Source of the DNA: Pedobacter cryoconitis
GTDB lineage: Bacteria > Bacteroidota > Bacteroidia > Sphingobacteriales > Sphingobacteriaceae
DNA: 64,000 nt
Assembly (NCBI RefSeq): GCF_001590605.1
Contig: NZ_CP014504.1
Span: 5,580,001-5,644,000 of the forward strand
Reading direction: 5' to 3'
Part shown: in pieces, positions 62,101 through 64,000 of the stretch
Layout of the letters: each line of letters opens with the position of its first letter
Numbering within the stretch: position 1 is the stretch's first letter
Made by a program: the position numbers and the translations under genes
Notes under the pieces: model-generated
The model's input: the letters and a program-made list of their open reading frames with translations, nothing else
Databases searched by the model: none
Told to the model about the DNA's origin: nothing

Positions 62101-62846
62101 AAGGCAGCTATATTATTCGCTACAGTACGCACCACCACTTCACCAATTCGGTTCTTTTCACTCCATTTGCTTATATCCGCCAGTTGTTCCTGGAAATTCT
62201 GCAGGTGTAAAGCGTATTGATCGAGATCAATCTTCACGTCTTCTTCATTTAATGACATGATAATTGTCTGCTTGATAAATTCCGCTTCCAGTTTTGAATT
62301 CAAAAATACATTCTGAATAGTGCGGGGCAGATTTTGATATTGACGGCTTTCAATTAAAGCATACTTTCTGAATTCTGCTGGCAGGCCCTTATTATTGCCA
62401 TAAAGAATATCTCTGTATTCTTCGTAACGGTCAATTTTCCTGGAATAATTAAATGTTCCGGCAAGCGTAGCCCTGATTTGATCCCACGTCATTGCCTTGT
62501 TATCCTGATTAATGTAGTTCTCTTTAAGATACGGTCCATCGATAAAGCGAAACGCAGCCCGCCCCTGGGCTTTAAAAGCCAGCACAGTAAAAGGACCAGT
62601 CTCGCTCATTACCTCATAAATAAGGAATGAATTGTCATTGGGGAAATAGTACTCATCAAAAGATTTCTTTCCTTTTTCAATGCCTAATTTCAGCTTGTCT
62701 GCATTATAAAAGAATAAGATGGCCCTTAGCGTGGTACTCTTTCCTACGCCTTGTGTCCCTATAAAGTGGACATTCCCATCTATACTAATCTCCGAATAAA
62801 AGATATTAGCACTGTTTATGAAAATTATTTTATTCAGGTATCTCAT
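59187..62846 (-). CDS. jetC: Wadjet system SMC-like ATPase JetC
   Basis: A 1219-residue SMC/MukB-like protein. Walker A GTQGVGKST is at 30-38, a long coiled coil (about 250-870, with a hinge-like non-coiled section near 560-620) follows, and the C-terminal head has the signature GSEGT at 1121-1125 and Walker B MMDE with D1159/E1160. It is the motor that extrudes DNA loops in the JetABC complex. The start overlaps the end of jetB by 17 bases, which implies translational coupling. No zinc-hook CxxC is visible. Confidence 0.92.
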   Translation of the reverse strand: MRYLNKIIFINSANIFYSEISIDGNVHFIGTQGVGKSTTLRAILFFYNADKLKLGIEKGKKSFDEYYFPNDNSFLIYEVMSETGPFTVLAFKAQGRAAFRFIDGPYLKENYINQDNKAMTWDQIRATLAGTFNYSRKIDRYEEYRDILYGNNKGLPAEFRKYALIESRQYQNLPRTIQNVFLNSKLEAEFIKQTIIMSLNEEDVKIDLDQYALHLQNFQEQLADISKWSEKNRIGEVVVRTVANNIAALYSKICFLEKDKIEAAQLLIAAHSLLQKSFPVMLKQLENEQVKLAAACKKVAEANQKFQEKKEKITKEIILLDAKLKEAKLKSEDYERQNITLVIQRIAQRIEWENQRNNLQKEQELLSSRFKEITSKYEALTVQLQNRLSDFINSKNAKKNELQHSFYTSKEELVKQYEKIAIEIEQEKKDVKINIEQAIASHTNLIHELELRKKEAELKPYFETEILQSKRLISDATHRMQTAEVDIQDSKRQIESLQKTWDFDITKYDSDYNFQTIKVNERITAARLKIEQTNLILDKSKDSLYTWLHENKPGWEQTIGKVIDQEQVLFQSGLSPKINRADNGSFFGVEIDLKEISASVKTIDDYKRESQQFSNQIKKAEDELISLGETRGKEQEKFKKKYQPQIKALKDLIALREYESQKAVFDKDLASIQLEEWNVKAATERKNTIHEIKQEIEKVTQERQLANERLQFLIKQTRTQVEEKRRERENRIALQQKILEEAILKLDKEIQDEEMAISMRKEEIKLQSNNTLKNEGADMVRISTIEKELVTITEELQFIERNRDLVADYNKDKRELFDHVDVFKANKKVSETRLLSEQQRHELVKVKLQEVVDKLKVIIDELEGLRKEADEDLKEFDSFTGTEVFSRLNHNSSPIKEIIKPSKRLKILIQELNDISFGLSERLTDLRSAISKFLSNFSYNNVFGFQTNPIENEDYLRFAENLKEFLEEDKIGEYERRTNEHFASLIIQLGKETTALVSKEGIILNVIRQINKDFEERNFAGVIKSINLRLSASANKIVMLLSEIRAFNDENKHTLGKANLFSTDNTEANNKKAVSYLKNFAAEIATSKTHEINLSDTFELEFKIVENDNDSGWVEKLTNVGSEGTDILVKAMINIMLLNVFKESASKRFKDFRLHCMMDEIGKLHPNNVKGILKFANDRNIVLINSSPTSYNALDYRHTYLLSKDSKSVTTVKKLITNN

Positions 62847-63402
62847 TCTGTATATCTTCAGGAATATTGATATTTAAAATTAGTTGTTCCAGATAATCGA
62901 AAGAAGCCAGTGTTTTGTACTCTTCCGTCATCTCATTTTCAACTTCTATAAAATTATCTTTTTCTAACTGGTCTAAAATTTTATTGATTATTTCAGCATG
63001 TTTATCTTTTCCGCCGGCATACTTTTTTAGTCCTTCCAGTTTGTTTTTTAAATCTGCATCTACAGACAACCTCACTAATATGGATGAAGGTCTGAAACGA
63101 AAACCGGAACCGAAGCCGTTATCAAAAGTTTTTAGGAAATCAATGATATCAATCCACTTCATGGCAATGTCTAATTTGCGTTCCAAATCGGCACGGTTGT
63201 CTGTACGGACGAAATAATAATATTCATCGCCCTCTTCGAGGATTAAATTTATCCCCGCAAAATACATGTAGTAAGCATCAAAATCATTGTTGATTGCATT
63301 ATATAACTTGCGCACAAGATCTCTTCCGCTATTAGAGCAGATGAATTGCCCCTTGCTCAGAATTTCAAAAACTTCTGCAGATTGCTTAGGTATTTCAATC
63401 AT
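62830..63402 (-). CDS. jetB: Wadjet system MukE-like subunit JetB
   Basis: A 190-residue acidic protein with winged-helix-like segments, in the place and size of JetB (DUF4194/MukE-like). Evidence is mainly context: it lies 11 bases after jetA and overlaps jetC by 17. Sequence hints are the mid-protein IDFLKTFDNGFGSGFRFRPSS and the C-terminal LASFDYLEQLIL. In the complex JetB dimers clamp the kleisin JetA. Confidence 0.85.
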   Translation of the reverse strand: MIEIPKQSAEVFEILSKGQFICSNSGRDLVRKLYNAINNDFDAYYMYFAGINLILEEGDEYYYFVRTDNRADLERKLDIAMKWIDIIDFLKTFDNGFGSGFRFRPSSILVRLSVDADLKNKLEGLKKYAGGKDKHAEIINKILDQLEKDNFIEVENEMTEEYKTLASFDYLEQLILNINIPEDIQNEIPE

Positions 63403-63413
63403 ATGTTTTAATA

Positions 63414-64000
63414 CTATAGTGGATAAATTAATAAATATTCAGTATCATTTCTTTTCTGGTACTGGTCGGTTAATCTGAAATGCATATCATATTGTGAGAT
63501 GAGCTGACAATAAACAGTCACGCATTCATCAAAAGAAACCGGGCGACCAAAATCATAACTTTGCAGGAAATCGAAGAGGTTATTGCTGCCCGCCAGAAAA
63601 CTATTTTTAACTTCTTCCAGATTGATCTGGGTTATTTCTTCTGTATCGGTTTCCAGGTAATCAGCTAAATTATGATCAGCAACAGACTGTTTTTTCCTAA
63701 CTCCTGATTTATTACGTTCAACTACTTTTTTTATAATATCAAGCGTCTCATCGTCACCTTGTAACTGTTCTATAGAAAGTTTTAACGGATAGGCAGGATT
63801 GGGTTCGTAAACCAGTGCATAATCTGCATTCAGTACCGTAAGAATATTCGTTTTACTTCTTAGCTCAAACTGATCTTTCAGATATTTTAACTGCCTGATC
63901 TTTTCCATTAAACCACTTTGATATTTTAAGCGGTTTAAAAACTCTATGATTTGCTTCTGGATATCTATTAAATTATGCCGGGATGAATTGAGCTGCATTT
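63414..64000 (-). CDS. jetA: Wadjet system kleisin-like subunit JetA (partial, 5' end outside window)
   Basis: About 195 C-terminal residues are visible; the frame is open to the window edge, so the Met at 63998 is probably internal. The visible part is mixed helical with an acidic C-terminal domain. JetA is the MukF-like kleisin that links the two JetC heads and recruits JetB. The assignment rests on gene order (jetA-jetB-jetC-jetD) and spacing, because the diagnostic N-terminal part is not in the window. Confidence 0.75.
   Translation of the reverse strand, partial: MQLNSSRHNLIDIQKQIIEFLNRLKYQSGLMEKIRQLKYLKDQFELRSKTNILTVLNADYALVYEPNPAYPLKLSIEQLQGDDETLDIIKKVVERNKSGVRKKQSVADHNLADYLETDTEEITQINLEEVKNSFLAGSNNLFDFLQSYDFGRPVSFDECVTVYCQLISQYDMHFRLTDQYQKRNDTEYLLIYPL

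Overview
The window looks like the chromosome of a Bacteroidota bacterium of the Sphingobacteriaceae, most like Pedobacter. This rests on paired SusC/SusD genes, TAnnTTTG-type promoter boxes ahead of the rRNA operons, a Bacteroidota-type 16S 3' end, Tat-exported sugar oxidoreductases and a Bacteroidota-type threonine dehydrogenase. The species is an inference; no search was run.

Layout. (1) 1-10248, minus strand: a tightly packed sugar-oxidation operon. It encodes a Tat-exported GMC dehydrogenase with its small subunit, a lipoprotein cytochrome c, a DUF1080 protein, two Gfo/Idh/MocA oxidoreductases, three TIM-barrel isomerases and an MFS symporter. These families match the known route of glycoside breakdown through 3-keto sugars. 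(2) 10530-12223, plus strand: threonine dehydrogenase and a YebC-family protein, ending in a large terminator. (3) 12379-31794, minus strand: a polysaccharide utilisation locus with two SusC/SusD pairs, a GH144-like glucanase, a GH43-like protein, a GH3 beta-glucosidase, an esterase-like hydrolase and a membrane-spanning one-component regulator. GH144 plus GH3 suggests beta-1,2-glucan as substrate. (4) 32161-33099: tRNA hydroxylation protein TrhO, followed by about 800 bases of non-coding DNA with an 11-bp repeat array.

(5) 33913-47045: two complete tandem rRNA operons in the same direction (16S, tRNA-Ile, tRNA-Ala, 23S, 5S). They are nearly identical but have exchanged blocks in the leader and the 16S-tRNA spacer. 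A lone zeta-toxin-like kinase lies between them. (6) 47206-50794: GtrA flippase, NodB-type deacetylase, GT2 glycosyltransferase and a GT87-like membrane glycosyltransferase, which resemble a lipid-linked sugar pathway for decorating the cell envelope. (7) 51031-52412: a phosphonatase-like HAD enzyme and an XRE-cupin regulator with an operator-like repeat upstream. (8) 52756-57976: cation/proton antiporter, a C39-like/VKOR/thioredoxin fusion, an orphan type II thioesterase, a hydrolase pseudogene, an unknown protein and an O6-alkylguanine methyltransferase. (9) 58326-64000, minus strand: a Wadjet (JetABCD) plasmid-defence operon, with jetA cut by the window edge.

The regions most worth a second look are the 3-keto sugar operon with its FeS dehydrogenase, the Wadjet operon with an unusually short JetD, the lipid-sugar decoration module, and the mosaic tandem rRNA operons that enclose a toxin-like gene.
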